From Sphingobacterium lactis (lineage in GTDB: Bacteria; Bacteroidota; Bacteroidia; Sphingobacteriales; Sphingobacteriaceae), in assembly GCF_011046555.1 (NCBI RefSeq), contig NZ_CP049246.1, forward strand, positions 1,302,001-1,366,000: a stretch of DNA of 64,000 nucleotides. The letters run 5' to 3'. A program made the translations under genes and the position numbers. Of this stretch, positions 17,355 through 24,957 are shown piece by piece. Numbering within the stretch: the first letter of the stretch is position 1; each line of letters starts with the position of its first letter. Below the pieces are notes generated by a model. The model did no database searches and was not told the origin of the DNA. It was given only the letters and a program-made list of their open reading frames with translations.

Positions 17355-20300
17355 TTAGAAAGTCAAGTTCAGGTTAAAACCTACATAGCGAATGGATGGT
17401 GAGTTTAAGTCCTCAGCACCGCGGTCAGGATCGGAGAATTTATACTCCTTGGTCCATAGGAACAGGTTCTGGCCGGTAATGCCGACACTTGCACGCTTCG
17501 CTTTGAACCGCTCGGCCGTTTCTTTCGGCAGGTAGTAATTCAGGGAGACCTCTCTCAATTTGATGAATGTCTCGTCCCAGATATTCTGTCTTCCGGAATA
17601 GGCGGATTTCCAATAATTTTCATAGGAAACCTTGGTGTCATTTGCCGCAAATACACGGTCATCCTTAATAACCTGGCCATATTTGTCATAGCTTACCGAA
17701 CCTGATACGATGCGTACGCCATTACCAATAAATGTTTTGTTGCTATTTACCACTTCTTCATAGCGTTCTTTGCTATCCGAATCCGGGTGTGCACCGGTCT
17801 GCCATAAACGGGCATTCATATTGGAGTAAGAGAGTCCACCCACACGACCATCTAAGCTGAAGGAAAGTCCGAAATCCTTATAAGTGAATTGGTTGGAAAG
17901 ACCCCAGAACCATTTCGGTGCCGAGTATCCGAACAATTGCGCCGCGTAATTTGCCGAAACAGGCATACCGGCGGAATTGTGCACGACCTGCCCATCAGGC
18001 GAGCGTTCATAATCTCGTACCGTATAGTAATCCGTACGGAGTCCTTTTTTGATATAGAGCGCATCGGCAGAGTATTCTGGGTCCAATTGGTGGAAGAACT
18101 CCAGGTTCTGCGATAAGTTGGCCACAACATCCCATTGGAAATCCTGCTTCTTGATGGCTGCACCACCGATCGTAATTTCATGCCCCTTGGTCATCAACTG
18201 TTCTGCGGTATTGATCAGGCGTTTGTTGAAACCTGTACCGGAAGAGATCGTTGTTTCAATGGATCTGTTATGCAATAGACGGTAATAACGGGTGTAATTA
18301 GCATAGATGCGGTTGTTCAGGAAGGCCATGTCTACACCGATCTCCGTCAGGTCACGCTGGGTAGGGGAAATGGAGTAATCCTTGATGGTGGACGGGTATC
18401 CAGCCATGGTGAGCCCATCCCAAGCATTGGAACTGATGTTGTATGCTTGATTGATCACGTATGGATCGAGTACCTGCTTGGAAACGGCCCAAGAGCCTCG
18501 TGCTTTCAACATCGTCAACCAAGAAGGTTTGTAGTCTGGCAACAGGTCCGATAGGATAACACTTCCGGAAAGGGAAGGGTAGAAGAACGATCGGGTTTCC
18601 TTTGGCAATGCCGAAGACCAATCGTTACGGCCGGTTGCTTCCACGAAGATGGCATTCCGCCAGGATAGGGATGCACGTCCGTAGACACTGTTCAGCATGT
18701 TCTTTGTTTTTGACTCTCGTGTCGTGGTCGGGTCGATGGAATTATTCAGGGAATAAAATCCCGGAATTGCCAATCCGTTTACGGTCGAAGCCCAGATGCT
18801 GTTGTCCCTAACGTAGCTCACTGCTGCACCGGCAAGTCCTTCGATCGTAAAGTCTCCAAAGGTTTTGTTGGCGGTAAAGATCAGGTCATTGTTCGTCGCA
18901 AAACCATCCAGTTTACGGGTCCAGTATTTACCATTACTGTGGTATCCGCTGAAACCGCCGCGGGTACCGTAGATGCCCTGTGGGTTGGTCTGTTCCTGTG
19001 TCGTACCGTAATAGTCATATCCGGAGCGCAACATCACTTTCCCCCAATCCGAAAATTTATAATTAAGCGTTACGGCAGCATTCAATTTATTGTGCAGTTT
19101 GGACGTTAACTTTTCATGTGCTGAAAGATAAGGGTTATCATACCAAGCATTGTAGTGCCAATTCTGCTTCTGATCTTTTACCAACCAGTAATCCTTGTAT
19201 TGGGATAGGTCATATTCGGGACCAGACCATACGAGGATGTTGTAGATGAAACCTTGATTACCATAGCCAGCTCCATAATCATTCGGCGCGAAGCTTCTGT
19301 TATAACCGAACCTGCTTTCCAAGCTGATCTTCTCGGAGATCTTTGTTTCTCCGGATACGGAGATATTGGTCATGTTCAACGTTTGATTTGGGTATTGCCC
19401 CTTGTTGTACACATGGTTGATGGAGGTACGGATGCTACCATATTCCCCCTGATTGGTAAAGCTAACACTGTTGTTGGAGATGATGCCTGGTTCCAAGAAA
19501 TTCTGGAAGTTGTTCTTTCCGCGCGAAGTGAGCTCCGCCAATTCCATTTGCTTACTGATCGGGTTCCATTGCTCGTATTTGCGACCGATGTCCAACTTGT
19601 CTCCCCAGACATAATCGTTGGTATTGTACTTTCCGCCTTCACCCGCAGAGTAAGCACTTTGCACGGATGGCAATGCCAAGTGTCCTGCGAAGAACATGTT
19701 ATTGGAATTGACATTGATCTCTGTTCCCTTTTTGTTCAAGCCCTTCTTGGTGGTGATCATAATAGCACCTCCGGCACCCTTGCTTCCGTAAAGTGCGGCT
19801 GCGGTGGATCCTTTCAAAACCGAGATGTTGGCAATATTATCCACGGGCACATCGCGCAGGTTCAGATTTTCATAGGCCACACCATCTATCACCAATAGGG
19901 CACTCATGCCGCGCAAGCTGATGGTCGGCATGGCGTTGAATTCCGTGCTGTTATTCACGCGAAGACCAGCAATGCGGCCTGTCAATGTCGTGCCGACATC
20001 GACTCCTTTTACTTTTTGTAACTGATCGCCTTTGATATCCTGAACGGCATAGCCTAGGGCTTTCTGCTCCCGCTTAATCCCCAATGCGGTGACAACAACT
20101 TCTTCAATGGATTGGTCGGAGGACGTCAAAGAATAGGTCATGTTATCGCCAGCTACGGCTTCCAACCTGTTGTAGCCCAATGTGGTGATCACGAGAGTAG
20201 GATTCGTTTCGCCACTGTGCAGTTGGAATTGGCCGTTTGCATCTGTCTGGCCCGCAACTTCGGTGCCCTTGATGCGAACGGTGACACCCTGTAGTGCTGC

Positions 20301-20717
20301 CCCGGTTTCCTGATCAACAATCTTTCCTTTAACGACCTGTTGGAGGGCACTGGTTGTGCGTGCGTTAGAGGGCGCATTACCGGTCCGAGGTTGAGCAGGT
20401 TTTGCTTTCACTTTCAGGATATAAGCGTTCTGACCAACGATCTCAGCCTCTACCTGATCGAATGTGACATCCTTGATGAAATTCGGCAGATCCGCTTTCT
20501 GGATGCGGTTGTTCTGAAAGTCATTCTTGATTTTCACATGCTTCAAGTTGGATTCATAATTGAAGCGGACGTTGAATTTACCCTCCAAGTGTTGGATAAG
20601 TTCGATCATGCTCCTGTCCTGAAAAGCAATGAGGTCCATGTTGGATGTGCACGGCGATGCGTGTAGCCCGCTGCACAATGCCAAAGCTAATGCTAATGTA
20701 ATGGTTGGCTTCTTCAT
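17355..20717 (-). CDS. SusC/RagA-like TonB-dependent transporter with STN signalling domain
   Basis: Outer-membrane TonB-dependent channel of 1120 residues. Order: signal peptide (MKKPTITLALALALCSGLHA), an STN domain about 30-110 (MIELIQHLEGKFNVRFNYES), a carboxypeptidase-regulatory-like/CNA-type beta domain about 130-205 (VKGKIVDQETGAALQGVTV), the plug with the SusC hallmark IEEVVVTALGIKREQKALGY near 207-226, then the beta-barrel ending SIRYVGFNLNLTF. The STN domain is the part that contacts FecR-type anti-sigma factors, and an ECF sigma/FecR pair lies directly upstream, so this transporter probably senses its own substrate. Its ATG overlaps the fecR stop by 1 bp (TAATG), indicating translational coupling. 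Confidence 0.95.
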   Translation of the reverse strand: MKKPTITLALALALCSGLHASPCTSNMDLIAFQDRSMIELIQHLEGKFNVRFNYESNLKHVKIKNDFQNNRIQKADLPNFIKDVTFDQVEAEIVGQNAYILKVKAKPAQPRTGNAPSNARTTSALQQVVKGKIVDQETGAALQGVTVRIKGTEVAGQTDANGQFQLHSGETNPTLVITTLGYNRLEAVAGDNMTYSLTSSDQSIEEVVVTALGIKREQKALGYAVQDIKGDQLQKVKGVDVGTTLTGRIAGLRVNNSTEFNAMPTISLRGMSALLVIDGVAYENLNLRDVPVDNIANISVLKGSTAAALYGSKGAGGAIMITTKKGLNKKGTEINVNSNNMFFAGHLALPSVQSAYSAGEGGKYNTNDYVWGDKLDIGRKYEQWNPISKQMELAELTSRGKNNFQNFLEPGIISNNSVSFTNQGEYGSIRTSINHVYNKGQYPNQTLNMTNISVSGETKISEKISLESRFGYNRSFAPNDYGAGYGNQGFIYNILVWSGPEYDLSQYKDYWLVKDQKQNWHYNAWYDNPYLSAHEKLTSKLHNKLNAAVTLNYKFSDWGKVMLRSGYDYYGTTQEQTNPQGIYGTRGGFSGYHSNGKYWTRKLDGFATNNDLIFTANKTFGDFTIEGLAGAAVSYVRDNSIWASTVNGLAIPGFYSLNNSIDPTTTRESKTKNMLNSVYGRASLSWRNAIFVEATGRNDWSSALPKETRSFFYPSLSGSVILSDLLPDYKPSWLTMLKARGSWAVSKQVLDPYVINQAYNISSNAWDGLTMAGYPSTIKDYSISPTQRDLTEIGVDMAFLNNRIYANYTRYYRLLHNRSIETTISSGTGFNKRLINTAEQLMTKGHEITIGGAAIKKQDFQWDVVANLSQNLEFFHQLDPEYSADALYIKKGLRTDYYTVRDYERSPDGQVVHNSAGMPVSANYAAQLFGYSAPKWFWGLSNQFTYKDFGLSFSLDGRVGGLSYSNMNARLWQTGAHPDSDSKERYEEVVNSNKTFIGNGVRIVSGSVSYDKYGQVIKDDRVFAANDTKVSYENYWKSAYSGRQNIWDETFIKLREVSLNYYLPKETAERFKAKRASVGITGQNLFLWTKEYKFSDPDRGAEDLNSPSIRYVGFNLNLTF

Positions 20718-21649
20718 TAATTTTTATTGATAACGAGATTATAATTTTTGAATGTAGATTCTAGGATTTGGATGCTTTCTGGTAGGTTGTTGTCAGGGAG
20801 ATAGCCTGTGAACCTCAGTCCCTGAAATTGCTTAGGTAACTGTAGGCTTTGTTCAGGGTAATGTCCTTTTAGGGTTTTGAGAACCTCATGAAGTGGCTCA
20901 TCCGTAAAATAAAGCTGGTGCTCAGTCCAGGCCATATATTTCATGGTGTCGACGGCTGTTTTCTGGATATGCGGATAATCTGCCGTGATATACGCTTTTT
21001 CCTGCGGATTCAGGCGCACCTCCTGTGTGCCATGCTTCATGCCCAGTGATCCTTCTGTCAGCACCACCTCCTTGGCCGAAGGTGTAAACTTTAGGTTGAA
21101 ACGTGTGCCATACACCTGAATGGAAGTTTCAGATTCGGATTGGACCTGAAAAGGCCGACTCGGATCTTTGGCCACGATGAAGAATGCTTCCCCCTGTAGC
21201 TTAACCTTCCTGAATGGCTCCGATTGGAAGGCATGGCTCTGGGTGAGTACGGCCTGTGGGCGAAGGAGGATAACTGATCCATCTTCCAAGGCAATCCGTA
21301 GGATATCTTCGGTGGTATTCGTGAAAATTTTATATTGGCTTTCCGGCGATTTAAGAAGGAAAAGGGAAGCACAGATGATGCTCAATAGGAGAGCAGCAAT
21401 TCCTGCTACGGTCGTATATAATTTCCAGGTGTGCTTCTTTGGTTGGGTAATTCGGTTGAATATAGCTTCCGATTGATCTTCAGGTAGCTGATGTTGCAGA
21501 TCGAATTGCTGGTTGAATTCCTCAGGGTCGAGAAGGTTAGCTGGTTCGTCCTGATCTTTCAAGAGTTCGAGGAACTCCTTCAGTTCACTTTCCGTACATT
21601 GATTGGCAAGGTATCTTCTATATAAATAACTAAAGCGGCTTGAATCCAT
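20717..21649 (-). CDS. FecR-family anti-sigma factor
   Basis: Inner-membrane regulator that holds the ECF sigma factor until the SusC STN domain reports substrate. The N-terminal cytoplasmic part (about 1-85) includes the YLYRRYLANQCTESELKEFL helices; a single membrane helix follows near 90-112 (LYTTVAGIAALLLSIICASLF); then the periplasmic FecR domain with the typical LEDGSVILLRPQAVL and VYGTRFNLKFTP segments, and a C-terminal DUF4974-like part (YFTDEPLHEVLKTL). It is 310 residues. Its start overlaps the end of the sigma gene by 20 bp and its stop overlaps susC by 1 bp. Confidence 0.94.
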   Translation of the reverse strand: MDSSRFSYLYRRYLANQCTESELKEFLELLKDQDEPANLLDPEEFNQQFDLQHQLPEDQSEAIFNRITQPKKHTWKLYTTVAGIAALLLSIICASLFLLKSPESQYKIFTNTTEDILRIALEDGSVILLRPQAVLTQSHAFQSEPFRKVKLQGEAFFIVAKDPSRPFQVQSESETSIQVYGTRFNLKFTPSAKEVVLTEGSLGMKHGTQEVRLNPQEKAYITADYPHIQKTAVDTMKYMAWTEHQLYFTDEPLHEVLKTLKGHYPEQSLQLPKQFQGLRFTGYLPDNNLPESIQILESTFKNYNLVINKN

Positions 21650-22238
21650 TGAGTATATATGTCTTTAGTATATATACTGTGTTGGGTGACGAAAGGACGA
21701 TAAGCAATGAAAATATTTTTTTGGGAATCGACTGGCTGTTGCGGAGGATGAAATCCTTGATGTATCTGTTGGATTTGACGATCTGATCCTTTACCGTGTT
21801 TTTGGATAATTGCAGCTCAACGGCGATGTCGTCATTGGATAGAAAGCTCTGTCGGCTCATCCTGAAAATCTGCTGTCTTTTTAGCGGCAGGTTGGCAATG
21901 GCTTCCTGGTAGAGGGACCACAATTCGCTGTAATTCTGTTGGTCTTCGGTACTGTTTTCACTCGGTGTTCCAGCCTGCTGGATGTAATGGGCATATTGAC
22001 TGTACCGGTTGTTTTGCTTGAGCTCATCGAACACCAGGTTCTTACAGATACTGTACAGGTAGGCTTTGATATGCTGCTGGGCGTCGAGTTTCTCCTTTTG
22101 GTTCCAGAGACGCAGAAAGGCTTCCTGAACAATGTCTGCAGCGGCATCTTTGTCCTTTAAGTGATATACGGCGTAATTGTAAATTTGATTCTTATTTTCT
22201 TTATAAAATAAAGCAAAATTGAATGGATGATCATTCAT
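21630..22238 (-). CDS. ECF RNA polymerase sigma factor (SusCD/FecR-associated)
   Basis: Sigma-70 family factor of 202 residues controlling the downstream fecR-susC-susD genes, by analogy with FecI systems. Region 2 is seen as DKDAAADIVQEAFLRLWNQ (about 28-46) with the following YLYSICKNLVFDELK; region 4 is LPLKRQQIFRMSRQSFLSNDDIA...LQLSKNTVKDQI (about 117-155), the helix-turn-helix that reads -35 elements. The C-terminal ~35 residues are hydrophobic (KKIFSLLIVLSSPNTVYILK), a common tail in Bacteroidota members. The upstream side faces the gene-free palindrome region. Confidence 0.94.
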   Translation of the reverse strand: MNDHPFNFALFYKENKNQIYNYAVYHLKDKDAAADIVQEAFLRLWNQKEKLDAQQHIKAYLYSICKNLVFDELKQNNRYSQYAHYIQQAGTPSENSTEDQQNYSELWSLYQEAIANLPLKRQQIFRMSRQSFLSNDDIAVELQLSKNTVKDQIVKSNRYIKDFILRNSQSIPKKIFSLLIVLSSPNTVYILKTYILNGFKPL

Positions 22239-22344
22239 GATATTAACTAAAAATGGGTATTTATTCTTTGAATCAAAGAATTTTTAATTTTTTGCAAATA
22301 TCAGAACGTCATATTAATTTATGATTAAGTTAATAATATGTACA
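22239..22344. other. 5' region of the sigma operon
   Basis: AT-rich leader. It contains a small inverted repeat ttctttga/tcaaagaa at 22264-22280 and, reading leftward, GATATTTGC near 22303-22311, which is one base off the TAnnTTTG element. No clear promoter can be assigned. Confidence 0.3.
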
Positions 22345-22588
22345 TGTTTAATGTTTTTGGCATAAGGACTTATTTCAAGTGCAAAACGCTGGCGCAAGAG
22401 GTATACGGCCGGCTTGTGGGGTGGCTCTCTTGTGCCTTTGATGGAACCCACCACAACGCTGGCGCAAGAGTTGTGAAGAGGGGCATGGGAAACATTTTTT
22501 ATGTGCCTACGGCATGTTTTTGGCACAAGTCCGCCAACGCACAACCCACATCAAAAGACTTGCACCAGCGTCCGAATTGACGCATTTA

Positions 22589-22651
22589 GGAGAGATTTTG
22601 GGAAGGGAACGGACGCGCTCTGCGCGCCCGTTCCCTTCCCAAAATCTCTCC
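22589..22651. repeat. Hairpin B1, 24-bp perfect arms
   Basis: Left arm 22589-22612 and right arm 22628-22651 are exact reverse complements; the 15-nt centre acgcgctctgcgcgc can itself pair. The A block (ggcacaag at 22522) and the F block (cttgtgcc at 22712) are placed symmetrically about 95 bp on either side. Confidence 0.93.
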
Positions 22652-22746
22652 CTTATATCAAGCCCACAATGCTGGCGCAAGAGTTGTGCGGCAGGCCTGT
22701 GCGGAGGATCTCTTGTGCCTTTGGAAATAAAATTGTGAGACGATTA

Positions 22747-22922
22747 TGCGCCATGCAACCCCGCTAGGGGTGTCACTATTTTAGCACGTCACCCAAGATT
22801 AAATTGCCCCAACCCCCACATTTTTGGTTTGCTTTAGCAAACCAAAAATGTGGGGGTTGGGGCTTGACGATGTGTAGCCGTGTTGCTAAAATAGTGACAC
22901 CCCTCCGGGGTTGCATGGCACA
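22747..22922. repeat. Palindrome C/D, with a 58-bp perfect core
   Basis: Core arms 22806-22833 and 22836-22863 are exact reverse complements around a tt centre. Outside the core a second inverted repeat, 22747-22785 against 22884-22922, matches almost base for base except in a 3-4 nt turn between cccc and gggg. The core has no equivalent in the second unit (about 23251-23330). Confidence 0.92.
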
Positions 22923-23103
22923 AACCTACATAAAGGCGAGTGTCAATATGCTGCGATATGAATGTCACCTAAATTCACGTCGGTTTGGGTGTAGAGGATG
23001 AGGGAAGTCTTTTTTTTATGTGCCTACGGCTTGTTTTTTGGCACAAGTCCGCCACCACACAACCCACTACAAAAGACGTGCGCCAGCGGGCGAAACGGCA
23101 CGT

Positions 23104-23172
23104 TAAGGGTGGAATTTTTGGAGGGAATGAGCGCGCTCTGCGCGCCCATTCCCTCCAAAAATTCCACCCTTA
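23104..23172. repeat. Hairpin B2, 26-bp perfect arms
   Basis: Left arm 23104-23129 and right arm 23147-23172 are exact reverse complements; the centre gcgcgctctgcgcgc is shared with B1 although the arms differ in sequence (about two thirds alike). Confidence 0.93.
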
Positions 23173-23443
23173 TATGAAGCCCACAATGCTGGCGCAAGAG
23201 TTGTGCGGATGGACATGTGCGGTTGATCTCTTGTGCCTTTGGCTTAAACTTATAGTTACACCCCTAGCGGGGTTATTTGGACTACCTAAAATGTTGCTAA
23301 AATAGTTACACCCCTCAGGGGTTTCATGGCGCAAACCTACATTAAGGCGAGTGTCAAAATGCTGCGGTATGAATGTCACCGTAATTGACGTAGGTGTTGA
23401 GGATGTGGAGGTTTTTTTTTATGTGCCTTTGGCGTTTTTTTAG

Positions 23444-24043
23444 GATAAAATACACCACCAATTTTTGTCCAAACGCAAAATATACCCATTTCCTTAAAAC
23501 AGCTAACCAAAACACCCGGATAAGCGTTTAACCCCAATTTTACCATTTTTGCAAAATCAAACGCAACAAGCTGATTGACAATTTTTTACAACAAATCTCC
23601 TGTTTATTTCTTCCAAAAACTACCTGGACCTTGTCTGACATGCGTCCGTGGTGAGAGCGTACTGAGAGCGAGGTGAGAGCGTGCCTATAGCACGCTCTCA
23701 CCTCGCGTACACTTCGGACGCATCTCGGATGCACCTCGGACAAGGTCCAGGCATCCCCCAAGTGGGTTTCTGGGAAAACATCATTTTACAGGAAATGTAT
23801 TATGAATCGTACACGGAGTACGAAATTCAAAAGGTGAGAGCGTGTTGAGGGTATGAATTCTGTATGGAAATCAGGTGTTTTCTTCCGAATTCCTAATCTG
23901 TATGGGAAAGGGTCGATGCGAATGATCGTTTGACTAAATATAGGGAATTACTTTCTGTTCGAGGCCTTATTAAGCGTTTACTTGTGAGAGACGCATGGTG
24001 AGTTCTAAAAGGCTTCGACTTGGAAGACGATATAAGCACCGAT
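23444..24043. repeat. Gene-free stretch with a second type of inverted repeat
   Basis: Contains an inverted repeat with outer arms cctggaccttgtctga (23623-23638) and tcggacaaggtccagg (23736-23751, one mismatch), and an inner perfect 15-bp stem 23670-23684/23690-23704 built on gtgagagcg words. gtgagagcg recurs alone near 23835. The rest (23444-23620 and 23760-24043) is AT-rich with no gene I can support. Confidence 0.8.
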
Positions 24044-24565
24044 TTATGGGATCAATTTTTCGATCACCGCCTTATTGTTATGGGTGCCGTAGAAAAGGAT
24101 ATAGTCCACTTTGGTTCCCAATCCGGAGGTGCCGTCCTTCTGCTTGATAAAGATCCGCTTGAGGCGGATTGATTTGCCGTTCACCGTTGTTTCCACGTAC
24201 GCCGGTTTATGGGCAGGGGTAAACAGGTATAGTTTCTGGCTGGGCATGGAAACGATGGCGGCTTCGTAACCGTGTTGGCGTTTCTTCGTCGAGATGCCAT
24301 AGGCAAAGGCGCGTTGTACGGCAGACAGCGGTTTGATGGCGCCATCTTCATCGTACAGTTCACGTTGCACCTTGATCGGGTCGTCCTGATCCAATTGGTG
24401 CTTGCCCCGATAGTTCAGGGAATAAAAAAACGTATTCTTTCCTCGATTATGTTGAATATAAAAGAGGAGGCCATTTTTATCGGAAGGTTCTGGATATCCT
24501 TCCTGGGCAATGATGGGTAACCCTGCAAGGAACATCAGTATTATAAAACACGTAATCCTAATCAT
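24044..24565 (-). CDS. DUF4833 domain protein, secreted
   Basis: Function unknown. The ATG at 24565 starts a signal peptide (MIRITCFIILMFLAGLPIIA, mature end QEGYPEP); a TTG three codons earlier is less likely. The 173 residues match my memory of the DUF4833 family: FYIQHNRGKNTFFYSLNY near the N terminus, the middle QRELYDEDGAIKPLS, and the later lysine-rich VNGKSIRLKRIFIKQKDG. The predicted product is a small periplasmic or exported beta-rich protein. It stands alone between the palindrome region and a tiny lipoprotein gene. Confidence 0.75.
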   Translation of the reverse strand: MIRITCFIILMFLAGLPIIAQEGYPEPSDKNGLLFYIQHNRGKNTFFYSLNYRGKHQLDQDDPIKVQRELYDEDGAIKPLSAVQRAFAYGISTKKRQHGYEAAIVSMPSQKLYLFTPAHKPAYVETTVNGKSIRLKRIFIKQKDGTSGLGTKVDYILFYGTHNNKAVIEKLIP

Positions 24566-24630
24566 GCCGCGCAAATTTTTTAGGAAGATACTGATATTCC
24601 ATTAAGGGCAAGTAAAGTTAAGGTTAATCT

Positions 24631-24810
24631 TTAATCTCGTCGTCCACCGAACATTTTGGAAAACAACCAAATGACCAAAGCCACGGCTCCTACCACCAAA
24701 ATAATTCCCCACCACATACCGGCTTTGAAGATCCCTTCGATCAGGTTACAAGAACTGAATAGCATACTTGCCAGGGCAACCCCTAAAAATCCTAATAATC
24801 TATTGTTCAT
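24631..24810 (-). CDS. Small lipoprotein with one membrane helix
   Basis: 59 residues from the ATG at 24810. The N terminus MNNRLLGFLGVALASMLFSSC ends in a lipobox (FSSC), followed by NLIEGIFKAGMWWG, a second hydrophobic segment (IILVVGAVALVIWLFS) and a basic tail KMFGGRRD. Similar short proteins with an IFKAGMWxGII core are common in Bacteroidota, and databases sometimes give them misleading enzyme names; no function can be assigned. Confidence 0.7.
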   Translation of the reverse strand: MNNRLLGFLGVALASMLFSSCNLIEGIFKAGMWWGIILVVGAVALVIWLFSKMFGGRRD

Positions 24811-24902
24811 AATATTTCTTTTACTGTAAAACAATATTAGCGGGTAAAAGTTTGGTTTCGTCTTTTTCAGGTAGAAAAACGCATGGGCAGGCGTATAAAA
24901 AC

Positions 24903-24932
24903 GGAAAGTCCGAGCAGCTGCCCGGACTTTCC
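24903..24932 (-). terminator. Terminator after metE
   Basis: Arms ggaaagtccg and cggactttcc around a 10-nt loop; on the leftward transcript it is followed by gttttta. It lies about 26 nt past the metE stop. Confidence 0.85.
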
Positions 24933-24957
24933 TATACGATTATATCACAAACGTGGC

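Larger units (their letters stand above)
22345..23443. repeat. Gene-free array of nested, partly duplicated palindromes
   Basis: No credible coding. Four blocks recur. F blocks (core gctggcgcaagag ... ctcttgtgcctttgg) begin near 22384, 22454, 22667 and 23183. A blocks (atgtgcctacggc ... ggcacaagtccgcca) begin near 22501 and 23018, with a trace at 23421; they are inverted copies of F. Perfect hairpins B1 (22589-22651) and B2 (23104-23172) lie exactly between A and F. An E block (caaacctacat.aaggcgagtgtcaa) starts at 22921 and 23333. Copy-to-copy distance is 515-518 bp for A, B and F and about 411 bp for E. The two A-B-F sets are therefore imperfect palindromes of about 215 bp each, in tandem. 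Confidence 0.85.

Noticed and set aside
19254..19898. Plus-strand open frame of 214 codons inside susC
   Set aside because: Antisense shadow; susC is certain from domain order and length.
22501..22767. Several open frames of 60-106 codons within 22.3-23.4 kb
   Set aside because: They follow the palindromes, differ between the two repeat units, and are cysteine/arginine-rich in the way random GC-rich repeats are. Not coding.
22345..23443. CRISPR array
   Set aside because: The repeats are long, inverted and irregularly spaced, with no short direct repeats separated by unique spacers and no cas genes nearby.
23540..23761. Open frame of 73 codons on the minus strand
   Set aside because: It lies on the gtgagagcg palindrome; its sequence is simply the translated inverted repeat and has no start context or conserved character.
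22240..24043. Insertion sequence or retron
   Set aside because: No transposase or reverse transcriptase frame is present in or next to the region, so an autonomous element cannot be claimed.
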